From the NCBI GenBank assembly GCA_964573295.1, contig CAZNJE010000006.1:77559-141558 (forward strand): a stretch of 64,000 nucleotides of DNA, given 5' to 3'. This document shows positions 1-10,213 of this stretch, one piece after another (position 1 is the stretch's first letter; each line of letters opens with the position of its first letter). Under the pieces are notes generated by a model. That model was not told the origin of the DNA, did not search any database, and saw only the letters and a program-made list of their open reading frames with translations. The position numbers were made by a program, and so were the translations under genes. This DNA comes from CAYQJL01 sp964573295 (GTDB lineage Bacteria; Eisenbacteria; RBG-16-71-46; CAIMUX01; WJJG01).

Positions 1-495
1 TTGATCCATGGCGGCGCTCAGGAACACGGCCTGCGAGCCAGCACCGAAAACGTCGCCGGCATCGCCGGTCTGGGTGCCTGCTGCGAACGGGTGCCGGCTT
101 ATCTGCGGGAGATGAAACGGGTCGCGGGCCTGCGAGACCGCCTGGAGCATGGACTGCGCGACATCGTTCCGGGCTTCAAGCTCAATGGTCCGGCCACAGA
201 CCGTCTCCCGAACACGCTCAGCCTCTCGCTGAAGGGCCTGCGCGGAGAGAGCGTGGTGCTCGAGATGGACAAGCGCGGCATCCACTTCTCTGCGGGCTCG
301 GCCTGCAAGTCGGGATCACCCGATCCCTCGCACGCCTTGCTGGCGATGGGGCTGTCGGAGGAGGAAGCCCATTGCACGATCCGCCTCTCTCTGGGGACCC
401 AGACCCGTGCGGAAGATATCGCCGAAACCCTCTCCCAGTTCGAGCAGATGCTCGAGCAGTCGAAGCAAACGGTCCGCTTCGTGGCCTGCAAGTGA
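1..495 (+). CDS. Cysteine desulfurase (NifS/IscS family), C-terminal part
   Basis: This is the last 164 residues of a PLP-dependent cysteine desulfurase, which takes sulfur from cysteine for Fe-S cluster or tRNA thiolation pathways. The reading frame is open at the window edge, so the real start and the PLP-binding lysine lie upstream. Visible family signatures are the segment HGGAQEHGLRASTENVAGI near residues 3-21 (usual form GGGQERGLRSGTEN) and the catalytic-loop motif SAGSACKSG, whose Cys102 is the expected persulfide cysteine. The C-terminus is short and basic. About 145 bp without a gene separate it from the next gene, so no operon link is claimed. The family call is secure; which subtype (IscS, NifS or SufS) cannot be told from this part. 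Confidence 0.9.
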   Translation: MIHGGAQEHGLRASTENVAGIAGLGACCERVPAYLREMKRVAGLRDRLEHGLRDIVPGFKLNGPATDRLPNTLSLSLKGLRGESVVLEMDKRGIHFSAGSACKSGSPDPSHALLAMGLSEEEAHCTIRLSLGTQTRAEDIAETLSQFEQMLEQSKQTVRFVACK

Positions 496-640
496 TGCGG
501 TCACGGTGCCTCACGCTGGCTCAGGGTGGCCCAATACTGTAAAATCCCGGCCACGAGCGGCAGGTCCGGGGCCCGGCTCCCAGGGCCAGGACGGTAAAGC
601 GACTGGTTGGGGCGACAGCCCCCACAACGGAGAGGTATGA

Positions 641-2353
641 ATGATGAAGCAGCTGAGCTACGAGCACTGTCCATCCAACATCCCCCTCCTCGGCGAAACC
701 ATCGGCGGCTGCCTCGACCGCATCGCCGAGACCTTCCCCGACAACGATGCCGTCGTCTCCATCCATCAGGACATCCGCTTCACCTACCGTGAGTTCAACC
801 AAGTCGTCAACCGTGCCGCCAAGGCGCTGCTCAACCTCGGCATCGAGCGCGGCGACCGCGTCGCCATCTGGTCGACGAACAATTACGAGTGGGTCGTGAC
901 CCAGTTCGCCACCGCCCGAATCGGCGCCATCCTGGTCAACGTCAATCCGGCCTACCGCATCCACGAGCTGGAGTACGTCCTCAAGCAATCGCGGTGCAAG
1001 GTGCTCGTCCTCATCGAGTCGTTCAAGACCAGCAACTACGTCGACATGTTCTATAAGGTCTGTCACGAGGCCAAGGAGTGCGTGCCCGGGCAGATCGACT
1101 CCTGGCGGTTTCCTCATCTGAAGACCGTCGTCTTCATCGGCCGCGAGCAGCATCCGGGCATGTTCACCCGCCGGGCCTTCGCCGAGCTCGGTGACGAGCT
1201 GCCCGACGAACTTCTGGCCGAACGCGGCGCCGAGCTCGACTTCGATGACGACATCAACATCCAGTACACCTCGGGAACGACCGGTTTTCCCAAGGGCGTG
1301 ACCCTCACGCATCACAACATCCTCAACAACGCCTACGTCACCGCCCAGACGATGCGCTTCACGCACCAGGATCGCCTCTGCGTGCCGGTGCCTTTCTATC
1401 ATTGCTTCGGCATGGTGCTCGCCAACCTCGCGTGCATCACGACCGGTGCCACGATTGTCATTCCCTCTCCCTCCTTCGATGCCACCGACACCCTCAAAGC
1501 CGTCCAGCAGGAGAAGTGCACGGCCCTGCACGGCGTCCCCACGATGTTCATCGCCGAGCTCGATCATCCTGAGTTCGACACCTTCGACCTGCGGACGCTG
1601 CGTACCGGCATCATGGCGGGCGCCCCATGCCCGGTGGAGGTCATGAAGAAGGTCATGGACCGCATGCACATGAAGGAGATCCTCATCGGCTACGGCCAGA
1701 CCGAAGCCTCCCCGATCACGAACATGACGCGGGCCGACGACAGCCTCGAGAAGCGGGTCGCCACCGTCGGCCGTGTCTCACCCCACCAGGAACAGAAAGT
1801 CATCGACCCGGCCGGCGGCATGATGGTGCCCCGCGGGACACAGGGCGAGATCTGCTTCCGCGGCTACAACGTCATGGCCCGCTACGACAACATGCCCCAG
1901 GAAACCACCGCGGCCATTGACGAGAAGGGTTGGCTGCACTCGGGCGACTTGGGCATCATGGACGATGAGGGCTACGTGCGAATCACGGGCCGGATCAAAG
2001 AGATGGTCATCCGCGGAGGCGAGAACCTCTACCCGCGTGAGATCGAGGAGTTTCTCCACACCCTCGATGTCATCTACGATGCCCACGTCGTCGGCGTGCC
2101 CGATGGCAAGTACGGGGAAGAGGTGCTGGCCTGCGTGAAGCTCAAGCCGGGCACCGAGTCACCCACCGAAGAAGAGTTTCGCGCGATGTGCAAGGGCAAG
2201 ATCGCCCACTTCAAGATCCCGCGCTACTGGCTCGTCGTCGATGACTTCCCCATGACGGTCACCGGCAAGGTCCAGAAGTTCAAGATCCGCGAGAAGGCGA
2301 TCCACGAGCTCGGCCTGGAGAACGTCAAGACGGTCCAGCAAGACGGCATTTGA
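641..2353 (+). CDS. Fatty-acyl-CoA synthetase (AMP-binding, ANL superfamily)
   Basis: A 570-residue ANL-superfamily ligase that activates a carboxylic acid with ATP to an acyl-adenylate and transfers it to CoA. The P-loop motif YTSGTTGFPKG lies at residues 209-219. It is followed by a YGQTE adenine-binding motif, the HSGDLG motif, the hinge RIKEMVIRGGENLYP, and TVTGKVQK near the C-terminus with the catalytic lysine. Length and order match medium/long-chain acyl-CoA synthetases; the substrate cannot be read from sequence. The start is the first of two adjacent ATG codons, preceded by a purine-rich GGAGAGG. A palindrome with core ATTGGCCAAT lies just after the stop (2360-2379) but has no T-run, so it is a weak terminator candidate. 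Confidence 0.93.
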   Translation: MMKQLSYEHCPSNIPLLGETIGGCLDRIAETFPDNDAVVSIHQDIRFTYREFNQVVNRAAKALLNLGIERGDRVAIWSTNNYEWVVTQFATARIGAILVNVNPAYRIHELEYVLKQSRCKVLVLIESFKTSNYVDMFYKVCHEAKECVPGQIDSWRFPHLKTVVFIGREQHPGMFTRRAFAELGDELPDELLAERGAELDFDDDINIQYTSGTTGFPKGVTLTHHNILNNAYVTAQTMRFTHQDRLCVPVPFYHCFGMVLANLACITTGATIVIPSPSFDATDTLKAVQQEKCTALHGVPTMFIAELDHPEFDTFDLRTLRTGIMAGAPCPVEVMKKVMDRMHMKEILIGYGQTEASPITNMTRADDSLEKRVATVGRVSPHQEQKVIDPAGGMMVPRGTQGEICFRGYNVMARYDNMPQETTAAIDEKGWLHSGDLGIMDDEGYVRITGRIKEMVIRGGENLYPREIEEFLHTLDVIYDAHVVGVPDGKYGEEVLACVKLKPGTESPTEEEFRAMCKGKIAHFKIPRYWLVVDDFPMTVTGKVQKFKIREKAIHELGLENVKTVQQDGI

Positions 2354-2769
2354 GGCGTTGCGCTATTGGCCAATGGCGCCACAGATCTCGTGCCGGGATG
2401 TAAGGACCTCGCTCAGGTCCGGTGCCTCGGCTGTTGTGCCTCCCGAAAACTCGAGTGCCGCTCTAGCTTTGAACTTAGGGACCCGGGCCTGACTGCCGAA
2501 ATCTCCGCGCGAGAATGGCTTTGCCATCTGGATTCCCGGTCAGCCAATCTCTCCAGCCACGTTCATCGGATCATCTCGCAACAAGATAAGCATACCATGA
2601 CATGGCTCGTCTCGTTAATGGACTGCCTGACCGCTGCACTGGGATCCCGGGCAGAACAGGTTTGTAGTGTCGGCTTGGGGTCCGGTCGTGACCGGGTTGT
2701 TAACCAGATTAGGGATTCTGAACAGAGAGTCGGAGAGTTTTGGGCCGATTCGGTCATAGACGCGGGGGT
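2354..2769. other. Intergenic stretch without recognisable gene
   Basis: Open frames on both strands here give no recognisable protein. On the minus strand this is where the downstream half of the neighbouring group II intron (reverse transcriptase, domains V and VI) would lie, but I could find neither a reverse-transcriptase-like reading frame nor a domain V hairpin. It is probably degraded sequence. Confidence 0.4.
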
Positions 2770-3388
2770 TACCTTTGGACCCCAGTCCCTCTCTCGCGAA
2801 ATTGAGAATCAGACGGCGTCGCGGCATCGGTGCCAGAAGTTCCTCCCCTTGCGGGTTGACTCACCCCTGAAACTGAACGGTTCAGCCCCTTCGCTCCACC
2901 TGCATTACTAGGCTTCTTCACTACTACGAGCTGATCCGCCCCTGCGCTCCGCGTCGGTACTCTCACCCTTGAGGTTCCAGCCCCTTGGGCTTCTCCCTTC
3001 ACATCGGAGCGCCAGGTTCCCACGTTCCGCATGGAAGCCTGGACCAGGATCGCGCCGTCTATCTGCCGGCCACCGTCCAGCCAGTAAACAGGTCCCCGCT
3101 GGACTCCTTCACAGGCCCCGAAAGATGCCTGATTTCGATGGCGGGTGTGTACTTCTCGACAGCTCATCAACGGTGCACTTCCGTTCGCCTTCCTGGCCCG
3201 TACCTGACGGAATCCCTCCCGCCTATTCCCGTTCCGCTCACCACCTGGGATCTCATCCCCACGCAGCGACGGGTGGTTTGAGAACTGGTCCTGCAACCCG
3301 TCCCCGGGGGGCCTGCCCCCATCTTCCATGCAGCATGGCTTCTGTCAGTCGGCCACTACGACCTCCTCCCAGTGCCTTCGTGGCACAC
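2770..3388 (-). mobile_element. Group II intron, 5' ribozyme portion, apparently without reverse transcriptase
   Basis: Read on the minus strand, the segment starts with GUGUG (3388-3384), the group II 5' consensus. The seven bases just before it, CCCGAAA (3395-3389), are perfectly complementary to UUUCGGG inside the element (3123-3117), as expected for an IBS1-EBS1 pair. The next upstream bases, CGUAC (3401-3397), pair with GUACG at 3203-3199 (IBS2-EBS2). Further in, the stretch around 2880-2980 resembles the sequence that usually precedes the intron reverse transcriptase in bacterial group II introns. No reverse transcriptase, domain V or domain VI was found, so the 3' end given here is only where similarity fades. 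It is most likely a truncated or degenerate intron. The family call rests on the 5' end, the base pairings and remembered sequence style. Confidence 0.6.
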
Positions 3389-3676
3389 TTTCGGGAGTAC
3401 GACGGCGAGGGGCTGGGCAATGCTCGTCCTGGGCGTTCACGAAGGGGGATCCAGTCCTTTCAGAACCCGCGCCGGGTCGGATTCCGGACGAGTTGGGTAC
3501 GGATCCCGGACTCTGGCATCACCGAATGCCCCCGTCGGAGTCGATTGCCGCGGCTGCACCCGGTCTGGTATCCTAATTCATCATTGTGCAAGCGGTTAGG
3601 GTCGGGGTGGCTAGAACCGGGGTGCTCAGGACCGGGGCGGTTAGGGTCGGCTTTTGTGAGGATCGTCCGTTCATCC
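3389..3676. other. Leader region upstream of the kinase gene
   Basis: This stretch holds the 5' exon side of the intron insertion site, a possible promoter (3545-3574) and, at about 3593-3650, two copies of GCGGTTAGGGTCGG separated by related GGGGTGGCTAGAACC-like sequence. No convincing protein gene is seen, although the frame of the downstream kinase stays open through it. Confidence 0.4.
3545..3574 (+). promoter_or_regulatory. Possible sigma-70 promoter
   Basis: TTGCCG and TATCCT are separated by 18 bp, about 100 bp before the proposed kinase start. The match is moderate and only by eye. Confidence 0.3.
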
Positions 3677-5677
3677 ATGTGGTGTTCTCGACATACAGTC
3701 CGCCTCTTTGGGAAGGCCTATCTGAGCACCCTTCGCACGGCGCCAGACACATTGACGCTGGGGCAGCTACGCAGCGACCTATCCCATGAGACGACCTCCA
3801 AACTGGCCCGATTCCGCTCGCTTTCCAGAGATTGGCGCCGCGGCCGCTATCGCGAGGCCGATGTCGCCGATGCACGAACCATGCTCCTCACCCTGGAATC
3901 CGCGATCGTTCGATACTCCCCTCTTGCTGCCCAAACCGTTGGCACGTGGATTGCACTACTCAAATCACTCGCGGCCATGGATCGCATTCACCGAATCACG
4001 GACCGGGCCGAACGGCGGGGCGCCCTCGCCCAACGCAACTTGGACCAGATGGACGAAGGGTTGACCCGATTGCAAGCGGGACTTCAGGAACTGGTCGATG
4101 GCTTGTCGTTGCGACACGGCGTGCGTTTGGAAGACATCGTCATCGAGGCCAGCGACGAAATCCGGTTGGAGTTCGGGGCGGCGGTGCGTGCCAACCATGT
4201 GAGCGTGATCCTTGACGACGCAGCACGACTGGGTTCGACCTGGATCCCGCGTCGCGAGGAGAAGCCGTGGCTGGATCTCATTCGGAATCTGATTCGGAAC
4301 GCCGTACAGGCCGTGCTCGATCGGCCGACTCGGGAGGCTCTCCCGCCAGGAGAGGTACGCGTCTCGCTGGGGCCCACGCCCGAAGGACTGGGAACACAGG
4401 TCGGCGTCATGGACAACGGCATCGGTATCGAGCCCCAACAGGTCGAGGGAATCTGGAAGGAGGGCGTCAGCCGGCATGGCATGGGCCACGGGCAGGGTTT
4501 GACCGAGGAGAAACGCCTGTTCCTGGAAGAACATGCCGTCCTGGACGTGTTCTCCCAGCCCGGTCACGGCACCCAGGTTCGCATGGGCGTGCCGATCCGT
4601 GAGATCGGAATCACCCAGATGCGGCTGGCCCGTGCCCGCCTGGCAATCGCATGGATCATCATCGTCGCGCTGGCGGTCACTGCCGCCATCCGGCTGAGCC
4701 CTTCCGAGGGCTTCGGTTCAACCGAGGTTCGCCAGGAGCGCATTCTGGTCGGACATGGCGATCGGGGCGGCATTCTTTGGGAGCGGAACTTGGGCGAAGT
4801 GATTCTGGAGAACCTCAGCGGCTTCCAGGCGCGTTCAGGGGAGTTGAGCCCGGCGGTCCAACCTAACGAGACCGTGCGGGATCCTGACGGCCGGGTCCGC
4901 GGCGTCCTGGTTTCCACGATTCCAGATCAGGGTGCCGGCGCGATCTGGCTGTTGGATGCCGCCAACGGTTCTGACCTCTGGCGGCTTCGATTCGAAGACG
5001 TGTTCCCGGGCGGATCGCGACTGGGGCGCTTCATCTCCCGTTGGCAAGTTCGCGTTCCATGGCATGAAGATGCCCCCACCGCCTTTGCGGTCAACATCAG
5101 GGATCAGGCCTATTCTCCCAACGCGATACAGATCTTGCTCCCGGATGGAACGGCCGAGGCCACCTACTTCCATTCCGGAAATCTCGCGTTCCGGGCGTGT
5201 GCCGACTTCGACGAGGACGGAAGGCGTGAGCTTCTGCTCTACGGCATCAACAATCCCAGTCGACATGACCCGAGCATTCTGGGATTCGATCCGGGTTGCT
5301 TCGTGGACTGCCTTGTGATGATCGAGCTTCCGTTCACCTCTGCGCAGGGCTTCCCCTACACGGGTTGGGCCGGCATCCCGCCGGCAAATGAGGAGGGGTA
5401 CCTGCTCCTGCCGCCGATCCAGGAGGGTCTGCGGGCCGCCGTGCATGTCATTGACATCGCGCGCCCCGTCCACGGACAGCCAGCGGAGATGGACATCCGC
5501 CTGGTCGACGGGCGGATCTACAGAGTCGATGCGCGGCTACGACCCTTGAGTTGTTCCGTAGGAGACGACACACCTGCCGAGCACACCTTGCTCGATCGCG
5601 ATCCACCTCCGATGGTGTATGTTGAACAAGGAACGCTCGAGCGGATTGCGACACCCATCGTCGAGCAGCGAAACTGA
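3677..5677 (+). CDS. Membrane histidine-kinase-like ATPase with C-terminal extracytoplasmic domain
   Basis: A 666-residue protein if it starts at this ATG; the frame is open far upstream through the intron region, which looks non-coding. An N-terminal helical part contains DLSHETTSKL (His37), a possible phosphoacceptor. It is followed by a GHKL ATPase domain with an N-box (NLIRNAVQAV, about residues 205-215), a DNGIGI motif near 250 and GMGHGQGL near 275. One membrane helix lies at about 322-343. The remaining 320 residues contain FG-GAP/propeller-like pieces such as DFDEDGRREL. The order kinase-membrane-sensor is the reverse of the usual histidine kinase. A sigma-54 activator with a receiver domain follows 132 bp downstream and is the likely partner. 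The kinase family call is firm; the phosphorylation site and sensed signal are inference. Confidence 0.72.
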   Translation: MWCSRHTVRLFGKAYLSTLRTAPDTLTLGQLRSDLSHETTSKLARFRSLSRDWRRGRYREADVADARTMLLTLESAIVRYSPLAAQTVGTWIALLKSLAAMDRIHRITDRAERRGALAQRNLDQMDEGLTRLQAGLQELVDGLSLRHGVRLEDIVIEASDEIRLEFGAAVRANHVSVILDDAARLGSTWIPRREEKPWLDLIRNLIRNAVQAVLDRPTREALPPGEVRVSLGPTPEGLGTQVGVMDNGIGIEPQQVEGIWKEGVSRHGMGHGQGLTEEKRLFLEEHAVLDVFSQPGHGTQVRMGVPIREIGITQMRLARARLAIAWIIIVALAVTAAIRLSPSEGFGSTEVRQERILVGHGDRGGILWERNLGEVILENLSGFQARSGELSPAVQPNETVRDPDGRVRGVLVSTIPDQGAGAIWLLDAANGSDLWRLRFEDVFPGGSRLGRFISRWQVRVPWHEDAPTAFAVNIRDQAYSPNAIQILLPDGTAEATYFHSGNLAFRACADFDEDGRRELLLYGINNPSRHDPSILGFDPGCFVDCLVMIELPFTSAQGFPYTGWAGIPPANEEGYLLLPPIQEGLRAAVHVIDIARPVHGQPAEMDIRLVDGRIYRVDARLRPLSCSVGDDTPAEHTLLDRDPPPMVYVEQGTLERIATPIVEQRN

Positions 5678-5704
5678 TCTCGCCGAGGGGAACCCAGAGC
5701 AAGC

Positions 5705-5798
5705 CCCGGAGACAGATCCAGAAGGAGATCCGGGGAGACCCAGGGGAGACCCAGGGAAGACCCAGGGGAGATCCAGGGGCAATCCAGGGGAGACCCAG
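5705..5798. repeat. Degenerate short tandem repeat (about 10-11 bp)
   Basis: Units of the type GGGGAGACCCA / GGAGATCCA repeat about eight times between the kinase and its response regulator. No protein is encoded. The regulator's ribosome binding site GAGGGAGG lies at the 3' edge of the array. Confidence 0.75.
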
Positions 5799-5809
5799 AG
5801 GGAGGTTGC

Positions 5810-7264
5810 ATGGAGTCGGAGGCAAAGATAGAAGGGCAGCAGCCGGCCGGACGGGAGAACCTGCGCCTCCTGGTCGTCGACGACCGGAACGATCTGGCGC
5901 GCTTCTGTGAGCGTGAACTCGACCGCCACTGGCGCATCGAGCACGCCTCGGATGGCAAGACCGCCCAGGAGAAACTGGCTGCCGGCGAGGCTTTCCAGGC
6001 CATCGTGTTGGATCGGGACTTCTCCGAGGCGGATCCTTCTCGGCTGATCGGCCCCTCCTGTGCAGTCGCCAATGAAGGTATTGCCATCCTGGAGTGGATT
6101 CGCGAGACACACGGACAGATCCCGGTCGTGATGGTGACCGGCTATCGAGAACAGCGTTCGGCGCTACGAGCAGCCGAGCTGGGGGCAGATTATCTGGCCT
6201 GGTCGGACATCATCGCCGATCCTCACATTCTCAAGGAACGCCTGCAGCTCGCGCTGGAGCGTTCGGCGGGACACGACGAATCCGCCCTCAGTCGATTTCG
6301 AGAACTCGGCGTGGTCGTTTCCTCACCGCGATTCAAAGCGACGCTACTCGACCTATGCCATGCGATCGAAGCACGCGTACCCATTCTCTTGCTGGGCGAG
6401 ACCGGGACGGGCAAGGATACGCTGGCCTTTGCCGTTCATGCTCTCAGCGGGGTCTCGAACCGTCCCTACGTGACCATCAATGTTGCGGCGCTCAACCCCA
6501 ATATCATCGAGAGCGAACTGTTCGGACACGCCAGAGGGTCTTTCACCGGTGCCAGTCACTCCACCGAAGGGAAGCTGCGCTTCGCACATCAGGGGACCCT
6601 GTTCTTGAACGAAATCGCCGATCTGCCCTGGGAGGCACAAGCCAAGCTGCTGTCGGCGATTGAGCAGAAGAAGGTCACTCCCGTGGGGGACAACCAGGCG
6701 TATCCAGCCGATTTCCGCCTGATTACCGCTACCTCGCAGGACCTGCGCAAACAGATCGAAGAGAAGCTTTTTAGGGAAGACCTTTACTATCGAATTGCCT
6801 GGCACACGGTCGAGATCCCTGCGCTGCGTGATCGGCGTGAAGACATCCCAGACTTGGTGCGCGTCTTCGTGCATCGATCCGGACAGGGCATCGAAGGCGG
6901 GGTGACCGGCATCGCGCAAGAAGCCATCGACTATCTGACCGAACTCCCGTGGCGAGGCAATGTGCGTGAGCTTCGTGCCGTCGTCGATGCCGCCTGCTCG
7001 CTCTCACGCTACTACATCACGTTGGTGGATGTGCGGCGTGCGCTGGAAAGCCGCAGCCAACCCCTCACACTACGTTCCGCGGAAGAGGATCCGCCGCCCG
7101 CATTCGGAAGTCTGACCTACCGGGAACTGACCGAAGCGTACTTCCGCTACCTCTTCGACATCACCGAAGGAAAGATTCCCGAATTGGCCAGGCGCGCGGG
7201 TATTGCGAAATCGACGGCCTACGAATGGCGTGACAAGCTGTCGGCGATCGAGAAGGCGAACTAG
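5810..7264 (+). CDS. Sigma-54-dependent response regulator (REC-AAA+-HTH)
   Basis: A 484-residue NtrC-type activator that would drive RNA polymerase with sigma-54. The receiver domain (about 17-145) has the acidic pair Asp24/Asp25 and a likely phosphoacceptor Asp68 in VLDRDFSE. The lysine normally found near its end is replaced in ADYLAWSD, so its chemistry may differ. The AAA+ domain has Walker A GETGTGKD near 196 and the sigma-54 contact loop as GSFTGA (usual GAFTGA) near 243, in ESELFGHARGSFTGA. It ends with a Fis-like helix-turn-helix (ELARRAGIAKSTAYEWRDKL). The start follows GGGAGG with good spacing. It probably forms a two-component pair with the upstream membrane kinase. No obvious -24/-12 promoter was identified nearby, so its targets are unknown. 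Confidence 0.9.
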   Translation: MESEAKIEGQQPAGRENLRLLVVDDRNDLARFCERELDRHWRIEHASDGKTAQEKLAAGEAFQAIVLDRDFSEADPSRLIGPSCAVANEGIAILEWIRETHGQIPVVMVTGYREQRSALRAAELGADYLAWSDIIADPHILKERLQLALERSAGHDESALSRFRELGVVVSSPRFKATLLDLCHAIEARVPILLLGETGTGKDTLAFAVHALSGVSNRPYVTINVAALNPNIIESELFGHARGSFTGASHSTEGKLRFAHQGTLFLNEIADLPWEAQAKLLSAIEQKKVTPVGDNQAYPADFRLITATSQDLRKQIEEKLFREDLYYRIAWHTVEIPALRDRREDIPDLVRVFVHRSGQGIEGGVTGIAQEAIDYLTELPWRGNVRELRAVVDAACSLSRYYITLVDVRRALESRSQPLTLRSAEEDPPPAFGSLTYRELTEAYFRYLFDITEGKIPELARRAGIAKSTAYEWRDKLSAIEKAN

Positions 7265-7343
7265 CGCGGCCTCGGACTGCCTCCCTCTGCAGCGCTAGAT
7301 CGCGCGCTCGAAGCCGCGCCGGGCGTACCAGGAGACGGCCACG

Positions 7344-7769
7344 TCACTCGCGCTGGACGGCTGCCAGTGCCAGCAAGCGGTCCCCTTCCATGACGACCGG
7401 GCTCAGCCACGGGTCATAGAGTGCCTCCAACGCGGAAGGATCACCGCTGACCAGTTCGGGATAGATGCGCCCGTCGGCATGCCCGGCATAGGCCTCCCGC
7501 AACAGGAGGAGAGCCCACGACAGGACAGGCTCCTCGAGCGAAGGCCCCGGACTCGGGGAGGTGGGCGAAAGGGCGGGCAGCGGCCGGACCAGCTTGTTGC
7601 GCCGGATGGCCTCGAATCCCTTGGCCTCCAGCTTCTCGCGCAGGCGATTGCCCAGATCCTCTTCGATATCGATGCGGACATGCTCAGCGCCGGCAATGAA
7701 TCCCTCATGGGCGAAGGAGTCGATTAGCTCGGCAGCGATGCGCACGGATGCGGGGTGCTCGGGAATCAA
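7344..7769 (-). CDS. Hypothetical protein downstream of isocitrate dehydrogenase
   Basis: A reading frame of about 141 residues with coding-like composition after the icd gene. I do not recognise a family. Visible parts are an amphipathic N-terminal half (ELIDSFAHEGFIAGAEHVRI), a proline/serine-rich linker (LSPTSPSPGPS) and a C-terminal half rich in Leu and Ala. The frame continues upstream into icd in another phase, but that part is a shadow. The start is uncertain: TTG at 7769 is used here and a GTG about 20 bp later is equally possible. It ends close to the convergent sigma-54 activator gene. Confidence 0.45.
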   Translation of the reverse strand: MIPEHPASVRIAAELIDSFAHEGFIAGAEHVRIDIEEDLGNRLREKLEAKGFEAIRRNKLVRPLPALSPTSPSPGPSLEEPVLSWALLLLREAYAGHADGRIYPELVSGDPSALEALYDPWLSPVVMEGDRLLALAAVQRE

Positions 7770-7810
7770 GCTCTCCCGCGCCCGACTGACTGCCTCCCTC
7801 GCGCGTCCAT

Positions 7811-9157
<1,347 letters not shown>

Positions 9158-9168
9158 GGCCCTCTCTT

Positions 9169-10167
9169 TCAGGATGTCAACTCGTCCAGGGCCCGGCGGA
9201 ACGCGCGGATGTGGCTGGGCGTCGTGCCACAGCAGCCCCCGATCACCTGCACGCCCGCCTCACACAGGGCGGGGATGTGCCCGGCCATGAAGTCTGGATC
9301 TTCCCGGTACACAGCCCGGTCGCCTTCGAGTTCCGGCAACCCCGCGTTCGACTGGATGAGCAGGGGGCGGTCGGTCACTGCTCGCAGCTCCTGAGCGATC
9401 TTGACCATGTTGACGATCCCATTTCCGCAGTTCGATCCCACGATATCGGCGCCCGACTCCAGCAGACCGGCCGCGCAGGTGGCGATGTCCTGGCCCATCA
9501 TGGTGAAGAACCCTCGCGGCGTGGCATCGAAGGTCATCGAGGTCATCACCGGCACCCGGCGCGAAATCGTCGCCATCGCGCGGTGGGCGGCTTCCACGGC
9601 CAGGCGGGCTTCCTGCAGGTCCGTCATCGTCTCGATGCACAGGATGTCGACCCCGGCGTCGATGAGCGCACCCATCTGTCGCTCGAAGCTCTCACGGACC
9701 AGCGCTGGGGAAGCATCCCCGTAAGGTTCGAGCATGCGGCCGCAGGGACCGCATGAGCCCGAGATGTAGACCACGCCGCCGCGCCGGGCTCGCTCGGCTC
9801 CGCCCCCGACCACCTCCACATCCGTGAACTCCAACACTCGATCGGTCTCCCGTCCCGCCGCGGCGATGGCCGCCCGCACCGCTCCGACGGCTTCCCGCTG
9901 GATCTGCTCGGTCCGCTCGGCAAGGCCATAGGGAGCCAGCTTCAAAGGTGAGCCGCCGAAGGTATTCGTCTGCAGGATCTGGGCGCCGGCGTCCAGATAC
10001 GCGCCGGCGATCTCGCGCAGAAGCTCGGGACGCTCGAGATTGAACCGTTCGGGGGCCTGGCCCAACTCGAGTCCCCGTTCCATCAAGAGGCTGCCGATCG
10101 CTCCATCGGCGAGCAGAACCTCACCAGCAGCCAGTCGATCCAGAAAGCTACTCCCTCCGCCGTCCAT
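9169..10167 (-). CDS. Homocysteine S-methyltransferase domain protein (BHMT/MetH-N type)
   Basis: A 332-residue stand-alone homocysteine-binding methyltransferase domain, the fold that opens cobalamin-dependent MetH and forms betaine-homocysteine methyltransferase. Zinc-ligand motifs are visible as GSNCGNG in the middle and IGGCCGTTPSHI at the C-terminus. The N-terminal strand LADGAIGSLLMERGL and the QTNTFGG segment are typical. No folate-binding or cobalamin-binding domain is attached. The ATG at 10167 is preferred over the GTG at 10176 because an AAGGAG sits 8 bp upstream of it. It follows the corrinoid protein gene by 46 bp, so the methyl donor is probably that methylcorrinoid protein and the product methionine. 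This role is inferred from context. Confidence 0.85.
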   Translation of the reverse strand: MDGGGSSFLDRLAAGEVLLADGAIGSLLMERGLELGQAPERFNLERPELLREIAGAYLDAGAQILQTNTFGGSPLKLAPYGLAERTEQIQREAVGAVRAAIAAAGRETDRVLEFTDVEVVGGGAERARRGGVVYISGSCGPCGRMLEPYGDASPALVRESFERQMGALIDAGVDILCIETMTDLQEARLAVEAAHRAMATISRRVPVMTSMTFDATPRGFFTMMGQDIATCAAGLLESGADIVGSNCGNGIVNMVKIAQELRAVTDRPLLIQSNAGLPELEGDRAVYREDPDFMAGHIPALCEAGVQVIGGCCGTTPSHIRAFRRALDELTS

Positions 10168-10213
10168 CACGATCACTCCTTGGGCGCCCCGCCGCGGAGG
10201 CTCCCCGTGCGGC

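Noticed and set aside
2360..2379. Palindrome after the acyl-CoA synthetase as terminator
   Set aside because: Core ATTGGCCAAT is short, without a G+C-rich stem or T-run; mentioned only in the gene entry.
2366..3329. Open frames on both strands (181 and 186 codons) before the kinase gene
   Set aside because: They lie within the group II intron ribozyme sequence and show no protein family similarity; codon order reflects RNA structure.
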